Below are positions 56,256-64,000 of a DNA stretch of 64,000 bases, piece by piece. Position 1 is the stretch's first letter. Each line of letters begins with the position of its first letter. The stretch is from Alishewanella longhuensis (lineage in GTDB: Bacteria; Pseudomonadota; Gammaproteobacteria; Enterobacterales; Alteromonadaceae). The position numbers were made by a program, and so were the translations under genes. The notes beneath the pieces were generated by a model. That model saw nothing but the letters and a program-made list of their open reading frames with translations, searched no databases and had not been told where the DNA came from. The stretch is from assembly GCF_014653435.1 (NCBI RefSeq), contig NZ_BNAO01000001.1:717739-781738 (forward strand), written 5' to 3'.

Positions 56256-56426
56256 GGTTTTTATTCTCGTATAAAAGTCCGGCAAGCCGGCAAAAAGTTA
56301 AGGTAACCGTTGCAGCAGATCTGACAACTCAACGGTGCTAGGCCCTGCGCCAGTGACTGCTTATGCACTTGAAAAGTATGCATTAGTGGCAGTTGCAGGG
56401 GGTGTTTGATCTTTATTCAAACAAAC
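56256..56426 (-). promoter_or_regulatory. Structured 5' leader of the NhaC-family gene, candidate cis-regulatory RNA
   Basis: Read on the minus strand from the predicted start near 56426. Three stacked helices form one long arm: CCCTGC (56395-56400) with GCAGGG (56343-56348), ACTGC (56389-56393) with GCAGT (56356-56360), ATGCA (56379-56383) with TGCAT (56363-56367). A second arm pairs ACCGTTG (56330-56336) with CAACGGT (56306-56312). A last hairpin CCGG-CTTG-CCGG (56279-56290) is followed by ACTTTTAT, terminator-like. I cannot match it to the lysine riboswitch or another class I know. Confidence 0.5.
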
Positions 56427-56432
56427 CGATGC

Positions 56433-56460
56433 ATCATAGCAAAAAATCGCTTTTGTACAA
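56433..56460 (-). promoter_or_regulatory. Sigma70 promoter of the NhaC-family gene
   Basis: On the minus strand TTGTAC (56455-56460) and TATGAT (56433-56438) are 16 bases apart. The predicted start near 56426 leaves a leader of about 170 nt before the ATG at 56255. Confidence 0.6.
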
Positions 56461-56488
56461 TTGGAATCTTTAGCGTAAGTTATAATGA

Positions 56489-56519
56489 AAAGCCAGTCTG
56501 AGTCTGTCAGACTGGCTTT
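56489..56519 (-). terminator. Rho-independent terminator of valS
   Basis: A 13-bp perfect stem (AAAGCCAGTCTGA 56489-56501 with TCAGACTGGCTTT 56507-56519) lies 25 bases past the valS stop. On the minus strand the stem is followed by TTCATT, and the plus strand has a longer T run. Confidence 0.85.
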
Positions 56520-56543
56520 ATTTTTTTCAAAATAGGCTTGGCT

Positions 56544-59402
56544 TTAAAGCGCAGCAATTTCCGCTTGCTGTGCCTGTAACTTGGCGACGGCCTGCTCCAG
56601 CTCGCCTTGCTTAGCGCGCTCTTTTTCCAGCACGGCCTCTGGCGCTTTGGCTACAAAGCCTTCGTTGCTAAGTTTACCGGCGACACGCGCTAGCTCTTGC
56701 TGGGTTTTTTCCAGTTGTTTGGCAATGCGGCTTAGCTCAGCCTCTTTGTCAATTAAGCCGGCCATCGGGATCAACAGATCCATACTGCCAATTAGCTGGG
56801 TGGCGCAAGCAGGGGCTTTGGCGTCGGCTGCCAGCACGTCCAGCGTTTCTAACTTAGCCATGACCATCAGGAAGTTACGGTTCTCAGCTAAGCGGCGTGT
56901 TTCTTCGGCATTGAGATTGCGCAATAGCACATTAAGCGGCTTGCTTGGTGCAATATTCATTTCACCGCGCACATTACGAATGGCGGTAATCACCGCTTTT
57001 AGCCACTCTAAATCGGCCAGTGCGGTTTCATCCACCAGCTCGCTTTGATACTCAGGGTAAGCCGCCAGCATAATGCTATCGCCGCTAATACCTGCCAGCG
57101 GTTTCACCGCTTGCCAGATACTTTCTGTCATATAAGGCATTATCGGGTGCATTAAGCGCAATAAGCTTTCTAGTACCGTAATGAGCGTATGGCGCGTGCC
57201 GCGCTGCTCGGCTTCGCTGCCTTTAAACAATACCGGCTTGGTCAGTTCTAAGTACCAATCGCAGAACTGGTTCCAGGTAAACTCATAGAGCGCGGTAGCG
57301 GCTAGATCAAAGCGATAGGTATCAAAGTAATGCCGCACTTGTTTTACGGTTTGTTGATACTGGGCCAAAATCCACTTATCGGCCAGTGACAGTACTTTAT
57401 CGTCACTGCCAAAGCCGCAATCTTTTTCTTCGGTATTCATTAGCACATAACGGCTGGCATTCCATAGCTTATTACAGAAATTCCGATAGCCTTCTAAGCG
57501 CTTCATATCCCAATTAATATCACGGCCGGTAGAGGCCAGTGCGGCTAGAGTAAAGCGCACCGCATCGGTACCGCTGCTTGGGATCCCTTCTGGGAATTGC
57601 TTGGTGGTGCGATCAGCAATTTGCTTGGCTAATTGCGGCTGCATCATATTGCTGGTGCGCTTGGCCAGTAAGTCTTCCAGGCTGATGCCATCAATCATAT
57701 CCAGCGGATCAATCACATTGCCTTTCGACTTCGACATTTTATCGCCGTTTTCATCGCGAATCAGGCCCGTTACATACACTGTTTTGAAGGGTACCTGCGG
57801 TTTGCCGTCGGCATCTTTAATAAAGTGCATCGTCATCATAATCATCCGGGCTACCCAGAAGAAAATGATGTCAAAGCCAGTTACTAATACATCAGTAGGA
57901 TGGAAGTTCTTTAAATCTTCCGTTTCTTCTGGCCAGCCTAAGGTCGAGAAGGTCCAAAGTGCCGAGCTAAACCAGGTGTCCAGTACATCGTTATCCTGGT
58001 TTAAGCTGACGCTTGCAGCCAACTGATACTTAGCGCGTACTTCGGCTTCGTTTCGACCCACATAGACGTTGCCGTCTGCGTCGTACCAGGCTGGAATACG
58101 ATGGCCCCACCACAGCTGCCGCGAGATACACCAATCCTGAATATCACGCATCCAGCTGTAGTACATATTTTCGTACTGCTTAGGCACAAACTGGATATCG
58201 CCATTTTCTACCGCTTCGGTAGCGGTTTTGGCCAGTGGCGCTACCCGCACATACCATTGATCGGTGAGCATTGGCTCAATCACCACACCGCTGCGATCGC
58301 CGTAAGGCAGGGTATTGTTAATCTCTTCAATATTTTCTAATAAGCCTGCGGCCTCAAAGGCAGCTACTATGGCTTTACGCGCAGCGTAGCGCTCTAAGCC
58401 TTGATAATCTTGTGGGATAGCCGCAGTCAGGCTGGTATTAAGTTCACCATTGCTGCAGAAACACTCGCCTTCGCTACGAATAGTGGCATCTGGGGTCAGC
58501 ACGTTAATCATCGGTAACTGATGACGTTTACCGACTTCGTAATCGTTAAAGTCATGCGCTGGGGTGATTTTTACGCAGCCGCTGCCTTTTTCCATATCGG
58601 CATGCTCATCGGCGATAATCGGAATACGGCGATTTACCAGCGGTAATAGTATTTCTTTGCCGATCAATGCCTGATAACGCTCATCGACCGGGTTTACCGC
58701 CACAGCAGTATCACCCAGCATGGTTTCTGGGCGGGTTGTCGCCACCACCAGATAGTTTTTGCCATCGGCGGTCAAAACGCCATCGGCCAGCGGGTAGCGC
58801 AGGTGCCAGAATTTGCCTTTTTGATCTTTGTTTTCAACTTCCAGATCTGAGATAGCTGTGTGTAGCTTAGGATCCCAGTTGACCAGCCGCTTGCCGCGAT
58901 AAATTAAATCGTCTTCATACAGGCGTACAAAGACTTCCTGCACGGCATTCGATAGGCCTTCATCCATGGTAAAGCGTTCACGATCCCAGTCTACCGAGTT
59001 GCCTAAACGGCGCATTTGCTCAGTAATGGTGCCACCAGATTCGGCTTTCCACTCCCAAATTTTTTCAATAAAGGTATCGCGGCCTAGTTCATGCCGACCT
59101 GGTAAGCCTTCTTGTGCCAGTTTACGCTCAACCACCATTTGGGTAGCAATACCGGCGTGATCGGTACCCACCTGCCATAGCGCATTTTTGCCCTGCATCC
59201 GCTGATAGCGGGTAAGCGCATCCATAATGGTTTGTTGGAAAGCATGACCCATATGTAAGCTGCCGGTCACATTGGGCGGCGGGATCATAATGCAGTAGTT
59301 ATTACCGGGGCGGTTATCGCCATTCGGTTTAAAATAGCCTTTGCTTTCCCAGGCTTGATACATAGCCTGTTCGATTTCGCTGGGGTTGAAGGTTTTTTCC
59401 AT
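56544..59402 (-). CDS. valS: Valyl-tRNA synthetase
   Basis: Charges tRNA(Val). The ATG at 59402 ([20 protein letters not shown]) matches the E. coli start and gives 952 aa; a GTG three codons earlier is also in frame but the AGGTG site fits the ATG. Class I motifs are [14 protein letters not shown] (HIGH type, about 40-53) and [14 protein letters not shown] (KMSKS, about 555-568). Editing-domain signatures [15 protein letters not shown] and the C-terminal coiled coil (about 880-950) are present. It follows holC after 17 bases, as in E. coli. Confidence 0.98.
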   Translation of the reverse strand: MEKTFNPSEIEQAMYQAWESKGYFKPNGDNRPGNNYCIMIPPPNVTGSLHMGHAFQQTIMDALTRYQRMQGKNALWQVGTDHAGIATQMVVERKLAQEGLPGRHELGRDTFIEKIWEWKAESGGTITEQMRRLGNSVDWDRERFTMDEGLSNAVQEVFVRLYEDDLIYRGKRLVNWDPKLHTAISDLEVENKDQKGKFWHLRYPLADGVLTADGKNYLVVATTRPETMLGDTAVAVNPVDERYQALIGKEILLPLVNRRIPIIADEHADMEKGSGCVKITPAHDFNDYEVGKRHQLPMINVLTPDATIRSEGECFCSNGELNTSLTAAIPQDYQGLERYAARKAIVAAFEAAGLLENIEEINNTLPYGDRSGVVIEPMLTDQWYVRVAPLAKTATEAVENGDIQFVPKQYENMYYSWMRDIQDWCISRQLWWGHRIPAWYDADGNVYVGRNEAEVRAKYQLAASVSLNQDNDVLDTWFSSALWTFSTLGWPEETEDLKNFHPTDVLVTGFDIIFFWVARMIMMTMHFIKDADGKPQVPFKTVYVTGLIRDENGDKMSKSKGNVIDPLDMIDGISLEDLLAKRTSNMMQPQLAKQIADRTTKQFPEGIPSSGTDAVRFTLAALASTGRDINWDMKRLEGYRNFCNKLWNASRYVLMNTEEKDCGFGSDDKVLSLADKWILAQYQQTVKQVRHYFDTYRFDLAATALYEFTWNQFCDWYLELTKPVLFKGSEAEQRGTRHTLITVLESLLRLMHPIMPYMTESIWQAVKPLAGISGDSIMLAAYPEYQSELVDETALADLEWLKAVITAIRNVRGEMNIAPSKPLNVLLRNLNAEETRRLAENRNFLMVMAKLETLDVLAADAKAPACATQLIGSMDLLIPMAGLIDKEAELSRIAKQLEKTQQELARVAGKLSNEGFVAKAPEAVLEKERAKQGELEQAVAKLQAQQAEIAAL

Positions 59403-59419
59403 CAGAGACACCTGTATAT

Positions 59420-59902
59420 TCAGCCGATAGTCACGGTTTCGGGGGTGATACCGGCTTGACGATATTGCTTATAACGTTCCCGCGCCTGCGCCTTTAGCGC
59501 CGGCTCTGCCGGAACAAATTCGATAACACTGGCAAAACGCCGGGCAAAGTCTGGCATCTTGTCGGTGAGGTTAATGAGTACCTGGCGGCTTTGCCGCGGT
59601 GGCTGCCAGCCAATTTCTATTGGCGCACCGCGTGCTGGGCCTTCGCCGCTAAGGTTGTGCGGCACAAAGCTATCGGGATCAAACTGCCATAGCAATTCAT
59701 CGATAAACTCAGCCTGTTGTTGGTCGCTAGTATAAACAAAAACGCGCTGTTTGGCGCGGTACAAATCGGCACAGAGCTGGCAGGCAAAAGCAAAATGAGC
59801 TGACGCAGGCGACAGCTCATTGTGGGGTTCTGCCGCAGTAGAAGAAGCAGCATGGTTAACTGAGTCAGCTGACTCAGTTAACACATAAAAGGTCACGCTC
59901 AT
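59420..59902 (-). CDS. holC: DNA polymerase III chi subunit HolC
   Basis: Links the clamp loader to single-strand binding protein. The 160-aa protein begins [13 protein letters not shown] and carries family stretches [44 protein letters not shown], and [17 protein letters not shown] short Ala/Ser/Glu insert after residue 12 makes it slightly longer than E. coli chi (147 aa). Its ATG overlaps the pepA stop by one base (TAATG). The pepA-holC-valS order is the same as in E. coli. Confidence 0.94.
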   Translation of the reverse strand: MSVTFYVLTESADSVNHAASSTAAEPHNELSPASAHFAFACQLCADLYRAKQRVFVYTSDQQQAEFIDELLWQFDPDSFVPHNLSGEGPARGAPIEIGWQPPRQSRQVLINLTDKMPDFARRFASVIEFVPAEPALKAQARERYKQYRQAGITPETVTIG

Positions 59903-61410
59903 TAATGATCCTGATTATTGCCAGTGCGATTGATCAGGAACTGGGTTAACAGCGCCACTGGCCGTCCGGTTGAGCCTTTATCTTTGCCACCACTACGCCA
60001 GGCGGTACCGGCAATATCCAGATGCGCCCAGTTATATTTGCGGGTAAAGCGCGATAAGAAGCAGGCGGCAGTGATAGTGCCAGCAGCGCGGCCGCCTAAA
60101 TTGCTAAAGTCGGCAAAGGGGCTTTCCAGCTGATCCTGATACTCATCCCACAAGGGTAAGCGCCAGGCTCTGTCGCCACTTTGCTCGGAAGCATTAAGAA
60201 TTTCATGGGCCAGTGGATTATGGTTACTGAGTAACCCTGAAGCATGTTTACCCAAGGCGATAACACAGGCACCGGTTAGGGTAGCGACATCAATGACCAG
60301 CTCAGGATCAAAGCGCTCCACATAGGTCAGGGCATCACATAATACCAAACGCCCTTCGGCGTCAGTATTCAGTACCTCAACCGTTTGCCCTGACATGGTG
60401 GTTAAGATATCACCTGGTCGATACGCATTGGCGTCAGGCATATTTTCAGCCGCGGCTAAAATGGCAATGATATTCACCGGTAGCTGTAAATTGATTACCG
60501 CATGCATAGTGCCAAACACTGAGGCGGCACCACACATATCAAATTTCATTTCATCCATACCATCGCCCGGCTTTAAGCTAATACCGCCGGAATCAAAGGT
60601 CAGGCCTTTACCTACTAATACTACAGGCGCGCTATCATCGTTGGCGCCCTGATATTTAATGACCGACATAGTAGGTTGATTGACTGAACCGCGGCCTACT
60701 GCGAGGTAAGAATTCATGCCAAGGGCGCTCATCTCCGGTACGCCGAGTACTTCAACGCTGACTTTATCTGATAAGCTGGTTAAGGCTTTTGCTTGTTCGG
60801 CTAAGTAGGCTGGCGTACAGATGTTCGGCGGCATATTGCCCACGTCTTTACATTGCTTCACACCTGCCGCAATGGCCAGGCCATGTTCTACAGCGCGCTC
60901 GCCAATGGTTAGATCGCGACGGGTGGGCACGTTAAAGACAATTTTGCGTAGTGGCCGGCGGGTCTCGTCTTTTTTGCTTTTTAGCTTATCAAAGACATAG
61001 AGGCAATCTTGGGTAGTTTCTACCGCATGACGTACTTTCCAGTAAGTATCCCGGCCTTTTACATGTAGCTCGGATAAAAAGCAAACGGCTTCCATAGAGC
61101 CGGTTTCATTTAGGGTGCTAATGGTTTTAGCAATAATCTGGCGGTACTGACGCTCATCTAATTCGCGCTCTTTGCCACAGCCTACCAGTAATACCCGCTC
61201 GCTAAGTACATTAGGAACATGGTGCAATAACAGCATTTGGCCAGGCTTACCTTCCAGATCACCTCGGCGCAATAAGTTACTGATATAACCTTCACTGATT
61301 TTATCCAGTTGCTCTGCTACTGCGGAAAGACGGCGTGGTTCATAAACGCCAACAACGATACAGGCACTGCGTTGTTTTTCCGGACTTCCGCTTTTTACGC
61401 TGAACTCCAT
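59902..61410 (-). CDS. pepA: Leucyl aminopeptidase PepA (M17)
   Basis: Two-metal aminopeptidase, and in E. coli also the XerCD accessory DNA-binding protein of cer recombination. The 502-aa protein (E. coli 503) shows [29 protein letters not shown], and the family signature [10 protein letters not shown], with metal ligands Lys, Asp and Glu in place. The ATG at 61410 ([19 protein letters not shown]) has AGGAGTAAGC upstream. It is divergent from lptF, as in E. coli. Confidence 0.97.
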   Translation of the reverse strand: MEFSVKSGSPEKQRSACIVVGVYEPRRLSAVAEQLDKISEGYISNLLRRGDLEGKPGQMLLLHHVPNVLSERVLLVGCGKERELDERQYRQIIAKTISTLNETGSMEAVCFLSELHVKGRDTYWKVRHAVETTQDCLYVFDKLKSKKDETRRPLRKIVFNVPTRRDLTIGERAVEHGLAIAAGVKQCKDVGNMPPNICTPAYLAEQAKALTSLSDKVSVEVLGVPEMSALGMNSYLAVGRGSVNQPTMSVIKYQGANDDSAPVVLVGKGLTFDSGGISLKPGDGMDEMKFDMCGAASVFGTMHAVINLQLPVNIIAILAAAENMPDANAYRPGDILTTMSGQTVEVLNTDAEGRLVLCDALTYVERFDPELVIDVATLTGACVIALGKHASGLLSNHNPLAHEILNASEQSGDRAWRLPLWDEYQDQLESPFADFSNLGGRAAGTITAACFLSRFTRKYNWAHLDIAGTAWRSGGKDKGSTGRPVALLTQFLINRTGNNQDH

Positions 61411-61621
61411 GCTTACTCCTGATTCTAAGAGACTGTGCTACTATTGGCGTTAAAGCATTTATCACTGCCGGTAGCTGGATATTTAATAGGGCAATTTTAC
61501 CGCGATTCATTAAAAAAGCTCGGATTTTTCGCTGCTTTGCCCGATAATAAAGGGTGAAAATAACAAGTTTACTGAAAAATCACCAGCTTTCCAGTGAAAA
61601 GACAGGTTTTTAGGGGGCGTT

Positions 61622-62725
61622 TTGATTATTTTTCGTTATCTGATTGGTGAAGTGTTTCGTGCCCAGTTAGCTGTCTTTATCATTTTAACCACCATTATTA
61701 TCAGTCAGCGCTTTGTGAAAATACTGGCTGATGCCTCTGAAGGGGAAATTCCCGGGCAATTAGTAATGAGTATAGTGGCACTAAAATTACCGCAATTGGC
61801 GGTGATTATTCTGCCACTGAGTGCCTTTTTAGGTATTTTAGTGGCTTACGGGCGGATTTATGCCGACAGCGAAATGACTGTACTGCATGCCACCGGGGTC
61901 AGCGAATGGTATGTCACTCGCTTAACTTTGCTGTTATCTATTGTGATGGCGTTGTTGGCTGGGGCGGTAACCTTGTATTTAAGCCCCTGGGCTACGGAGC
62001 GTGAATATCAACTATTAGAGCGTGCCGAGTCTGACGCGGGTTTATTTTCTCTGGTACCTGGTCGCTTTCAGCATACTTCCAATGAAAAAGCCGTAATTTT
62101 TGTGCAAGAGGTGAGTCGCTCAGGCGTTCAGCTCTCAAAAGTTTTTGTGGCCCAGAGTAGCGAAAAAGAAGGCGAGCTAGGGCATGCTATTGTTTATGCA
62201 GAAGCTGGGGCGGTAACCGAAGATCCGCAAACCGGTGCGCAAATGTTGCAATTAAAGCAAGGCCGTCGCTATGCCGGTGATGGCCAGTCACCTGCCTACG
62301 AGATCACCGAGTTTGGCAGCTACCATATGCAAATCCGCGAACAACAGGCTGAGCAACGACGTCGTAAGCTCAGTAGTCTAAGTACGCCAGCGCTACTGCA
62401 AGAAAGTAGTGCTGAAGCCGTTGCGGAGTGGCATTGGCGCATTGCGATTCCCTTGTCTATTCCAATACTTACCTTAATCGCTGTGCCCTTAGCCCGGGTA
62501 AATCCGAGGCAGGGTAAATTTGGTCGCTTACTACCGGCCTTATTACTGTATTTGGGATATTACGCTTTATTGATTATTGCCCGTTCAGCGCTGGAAGACG
62601 GTAAAATTCCGCCACAGTTCGGCATGTGGTGGCTGCACCTTTCTGGCCTTATTCTTGGTACTGCACTTATTATGCGTACCAGGGCAAGTGCCCAAAAACT
62701 TCGGGCTTGGGTGGCGGGGCGCTAA
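61622..62725 (+). CDS. lptF: LPS export permease LptF
   Basis: With LptG and the ATPase LptB it extracts lipopolysaccharide from the inner membrane. The 367-aa protein begins [M]IIFRYLIGEVFRAQLAVFI at a TTG (61622) with AGGGGGCG upstream; the TTG is preferred because the residues match LptF from the first position. There are three spans before (about 10-120) and three after (about 270-360) a periplasmic beta-jellyroll. RIYADSEMTVLHATGVSEW is the coupling-helix region that meets LptB. lptG follows after one base. Confidence 0.95.
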   Translation: MIIFRYLIGEVFRAQLAVFIILTTIIISQRFVKILADASEGEIPGQLVMSIVALKLPQLAVIILPLSAFLGILVAYGRIYADSEMTVLHATGVSEWYVTRLTLLLSIVMALLAGAVTLYLSPWATEREYQLLERAESDAGLFSLVPGRFQHTSNEKAVIFVQEVSRSGVQLSKVFVAQSSEKEGELGHAIVYAEAGAVTEDPQTGAQMLQLKQGRRYAGDGQSPAYEITEFGSYHMQIREQQAEQRRRKLSSLSTPALLQESSAEAVAEWHWRIAIPLSIPILTLIAVPLARVNPRQGKFGRLLPALLLYLGYYALLIIARSALEDGKIPPQFGMWWLHLSGLILGTALIMRTRASAQKLRAWVAGR

Positions 62726-62726
62726 T

Positions 62727-63794
62727 ATGTTGAAAATTCTTGATCTTTATATTGGCCGCACTATTTTAACCACCAGCGCGATGACGCTAAGCGTGTTGCT
62801 AGCGTTGTCATCAATGTTTCGGTTTATTGATCAGATGCGCTCTATCGGCCGTGGTTATTACGATATGGTGCATGCCGCGCTCTTTACGCTCTATAGTGTA
62901 CCTGGCGATGTAGTGACCTTCTTCCCGATGGCAGCTTTAATAGGCGGTTTAATTGGCTTGGGTATGTTAGCCAGTAGTAGCGAGCTGGTGGTGATGCAGG
63001 CGGCGGGATTGTCACGGTTAAATATTATTAGCTCGGTAATGAAATCAGCGGTGCTGATGGTACTGGTGATGATGGCGGTAGCCGAGTGGGGTGCGCCGGT
63101 CAGTGACAGAGCTGCCAGGGAATTACGTATTAAAGCCATTTCCGATGGCAATGTGTTTGCCGCACGGCAAGGCGTTTGGGCCAAAGATGGCGATAGCTTT
63201 GTTAATATCAAAGAGGTGGATGATTTAGGGAATCTGAAAGATATTATTATCTATCAGTTTGATCAAAACCTGGCGTTAACCACGGTAACCAGTGCTGTTG
63301 CTGCCCAGTATGTAGATGATGCCTGGCGCTTGCAGCAAGTGACGGAGCTAAGCTTTGGCGAAGAGCAAATTATGCAAGCACAGCAAGCAACGCAGCGTTG
63401 GCGCTCAACCTTAACCCCAGACAAACTGAGTGTGGTGAGTATTAAGCCAGAGATGTTGTCACTTAAAGGCTTAAATGAGTATATCGATTATTTAAAACAA
63501 AATGGTCAGGAAGCCAGCCGCTATGAACTGGCTTACTGGCGCAAGGTATTACAGCCATTAACCGTAGCGGCGATGTTGTTGTTGGCGTTGTCCTTTATCT
63601 TTGGGCCGCTACGCAGTGTCACTATGGCCGCAAGGGTGTTGCTGGGTATTTTAACTGGCTTTGGTTTTTATATGAGTAACGAAGTGTTTGGCCCGCTGGC
63701 ACTGGTGTACCAGTTGCCGCCACTGGCCGGGGCTGCGATACCCAGCATCCTGTTTATCGGTATTTCACTCTATTTTATGCGTAAGAAAATTTAG
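62727..63794 (+). CDS. lptG: LPS export permease LptG
   Basis: Partner of LptF in the LptB2FG transporter. The ATG at 62727 (MLKILDLYIGRTILTTSAMTL) gives 355 aa. The pattern is the same: three spans, a periplasmic jellyroll (about 130-260), three spans. The coupling region is SSSELVVMQAAGLSRLNII. The stop of lptF and this start are one base apart. A terminator follows. Confidence 0.96.
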   Translation: MLKILDLYIGRTILTTSAMTLSVLLALSSMFRFIDQMRSIGRGYYDMVHAALFTLYSVPGDVVTFFPMAALIGGLIGLGMLASSSELVVMQAAGLSRLNIISSVMKSAVLMVLVMMAVAEWGAPVSDRAARELRIKAISDGNVFAARQGVWAKDGDSFVNIKEVDDLGNLKDIIIYQFDQNLALTTVTSAVAAQYVDDAWRLQQVTELSFGEEQIMQAQQATQRWRSTLTPDKLSVVSIKPEMLSLKGLNEYIDYLKQNGQEASRYELAYWRKVLQPLTVAAMLLLALSFIFGPLRSVTMAARVLLGILTGFGFYMSNEVFGPLALVYQLPPLAGAAIPSILFIGISLYFMRKKI

Positions 63795-63820
63795 CCAAGT
63801 TAGCGTATGAATGAGTGTTA

Positions 63821-63845
63821 AGCCTGCAATTTTGCAGGCTTTTTG
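63821..63845 (+). terminator. Rho-independent terminator of lptF-lptG
   Basis: The stem AGCCTGCA (63821-63828) with TGCAGGCT (63833-63840), loop ATTT, is followed by TTTTGC. It lies 26 bases past the lptG stop. Confidence 0.85.
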
Positions 63846-63853
63846 CTTATAGC

Positions 63854-63874
63854 TAGGGCGTATTGAGCTTTGCT
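63854..63874. repeat. Copy 2 of a short dispersed intergenic repeat
   Basis: A 21-base block beginning TAGGGCGTATTGAGC and ending TTTGCT, matching 18 of 21 bases of the copy at 53943-53963. It lies between lptG and the RDD gene end. Confidence 0.4.
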
Positions 63875-63888
63875 GGTTGTTTCTTGGC

Positions 63889-64000
63889 TTAGCGGGCGGT
63901 TTTGTGCAGATTTAATATCTTACTTTGTTCTTTTGTCAGCACGATCATCTGCGTATTGGTGAGTTGATCCTGCAAGGCAAGCCCCTTACCCCAGCGTAAC
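63889..64000 (-). CDS. RDD-family membrane protein, C-terminal end (partial)
   Basis: On the minus strand, 36 codons before a TAA at 63889-63891 read LRWGKGLALQDQLTNTQMIV and then LTKEQSKILNLHKTAR. The pattern with LxDxLTNTxxI fits the C terminus of RDD-family membrane proteins, where this stretch follows the last span. The gene continues beyond the window. It is convergent with lptG. Confidence 0.6.
   Translation of the reverse strand, partial: LRWGKGLALQDQLTNTQMIVLTKEQSKILNLHKTAR

Noticed and set aside
56256-56426. Lysine riboswitch upstream of the NhaC-family gene
   Set aside because: The context suggested it, but I could not find the conserved lysine-riboswitch core sequences or the five-way junction. 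Reported as an unassigned structured leader instead.
1-64000. CRISPR arrays, tRNA/rRNA genes, insertion sequences, prophage
   Set aside because: No regularly spaced repeats, cloverleaf-like segments with a tRNA 3' end, transposase motifs or phage genes were seen on either strand. A weak tRNA-like fold could be missed by eye.

Overview
The window reads as ordinary chromosome of a gammaproteobacterium of the Alteromonadales type, perhaps the Rheinheimera / Arsukibacterium / Alishewanella group. The reasons are gene order, Gln-rich protein sequences, a DUF3083 gene, a TIGR03545 gene and GspA/GspB-type genes. The genus is an inference; no rRNA or other decisive marker is present. Coding density is high, with about 50 convincing genes. 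I see no insertion sequence, prophage, tRNA, rRNA or CRISPR array.

Region 0.2-9.3 kb holds the macromolecular synthesis operon (rpsU-dnaG-rpoD, minus strand), divergent tsaD, then plsY, folB-folK-uppP and cca. This follows the order known from E. coli. Region 9.4-16.8 kb is an insertion relative to that order: a compact gspA-gspB pair, a degenerate HD-GYP protein, a bifunctional putA without its usual DNA-binding domain, and a divergent Lrp-type regulator that probably controls putA. The conserved order then resumes (ygiM, ygiF, glnE), followed by a TcpQ-domain protein, lpxL and tolC.

Region 24.2-35.5 kb carries nudF-yqiB-...-yqiA-parE-...-parC-plsC. Two things depart from the textbook order. 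The cpdA position between yqiB and yqiA holds a CadC-like membrane regulator with a beta-propeller plus a small membrane protein, and a TPR membrane protein sits between parE and parC. Region 35.5-42.8 kb holds a GAF histidine kinase, a gene-poor stretch with a possible chemoreceptor relic, rraB, an fsr-type exporter, and a minus-strand operon with a secreted beta-repeat protein, a serine hydrolase, a LytS-type kinase and a LytTR regulator. The first two genes of that operon are separated only by an A9 run containing a dnaX-like A_AAA_AAG slippery heptamer, so they are probably one protein joined by slippage or broken by a one-base change.

Region 42.9-52.7 kb has a TIGR03545 membrane protein, a lipoprotein amidase and a copper/silver efflux operon (small Cys/His secreted protein, CusB with DUF3347, long CusA) behind a strong sigma70 promoter and without a cusC gene. 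Region 52.7-64 kb has a DUF3083 gene, a marC family gene, a NhaC-family antiporter preceded by a roughly 170-nt leader with strong predicted stems, valS-holC-pepA on the minus strand, lptF-lptG on the plus strand, and the 3' end of an RDD-family gene.

The best candidates for undescribed biology are the slippery-site fusion (about 42.09 kb), the structured nhaC leader (about 56.26-56.43 kb) and the CadC-like module replacing cpdA (25.5-28.3 kb). All functional calls rest on reading motifs and recalled family features; no database search was run.
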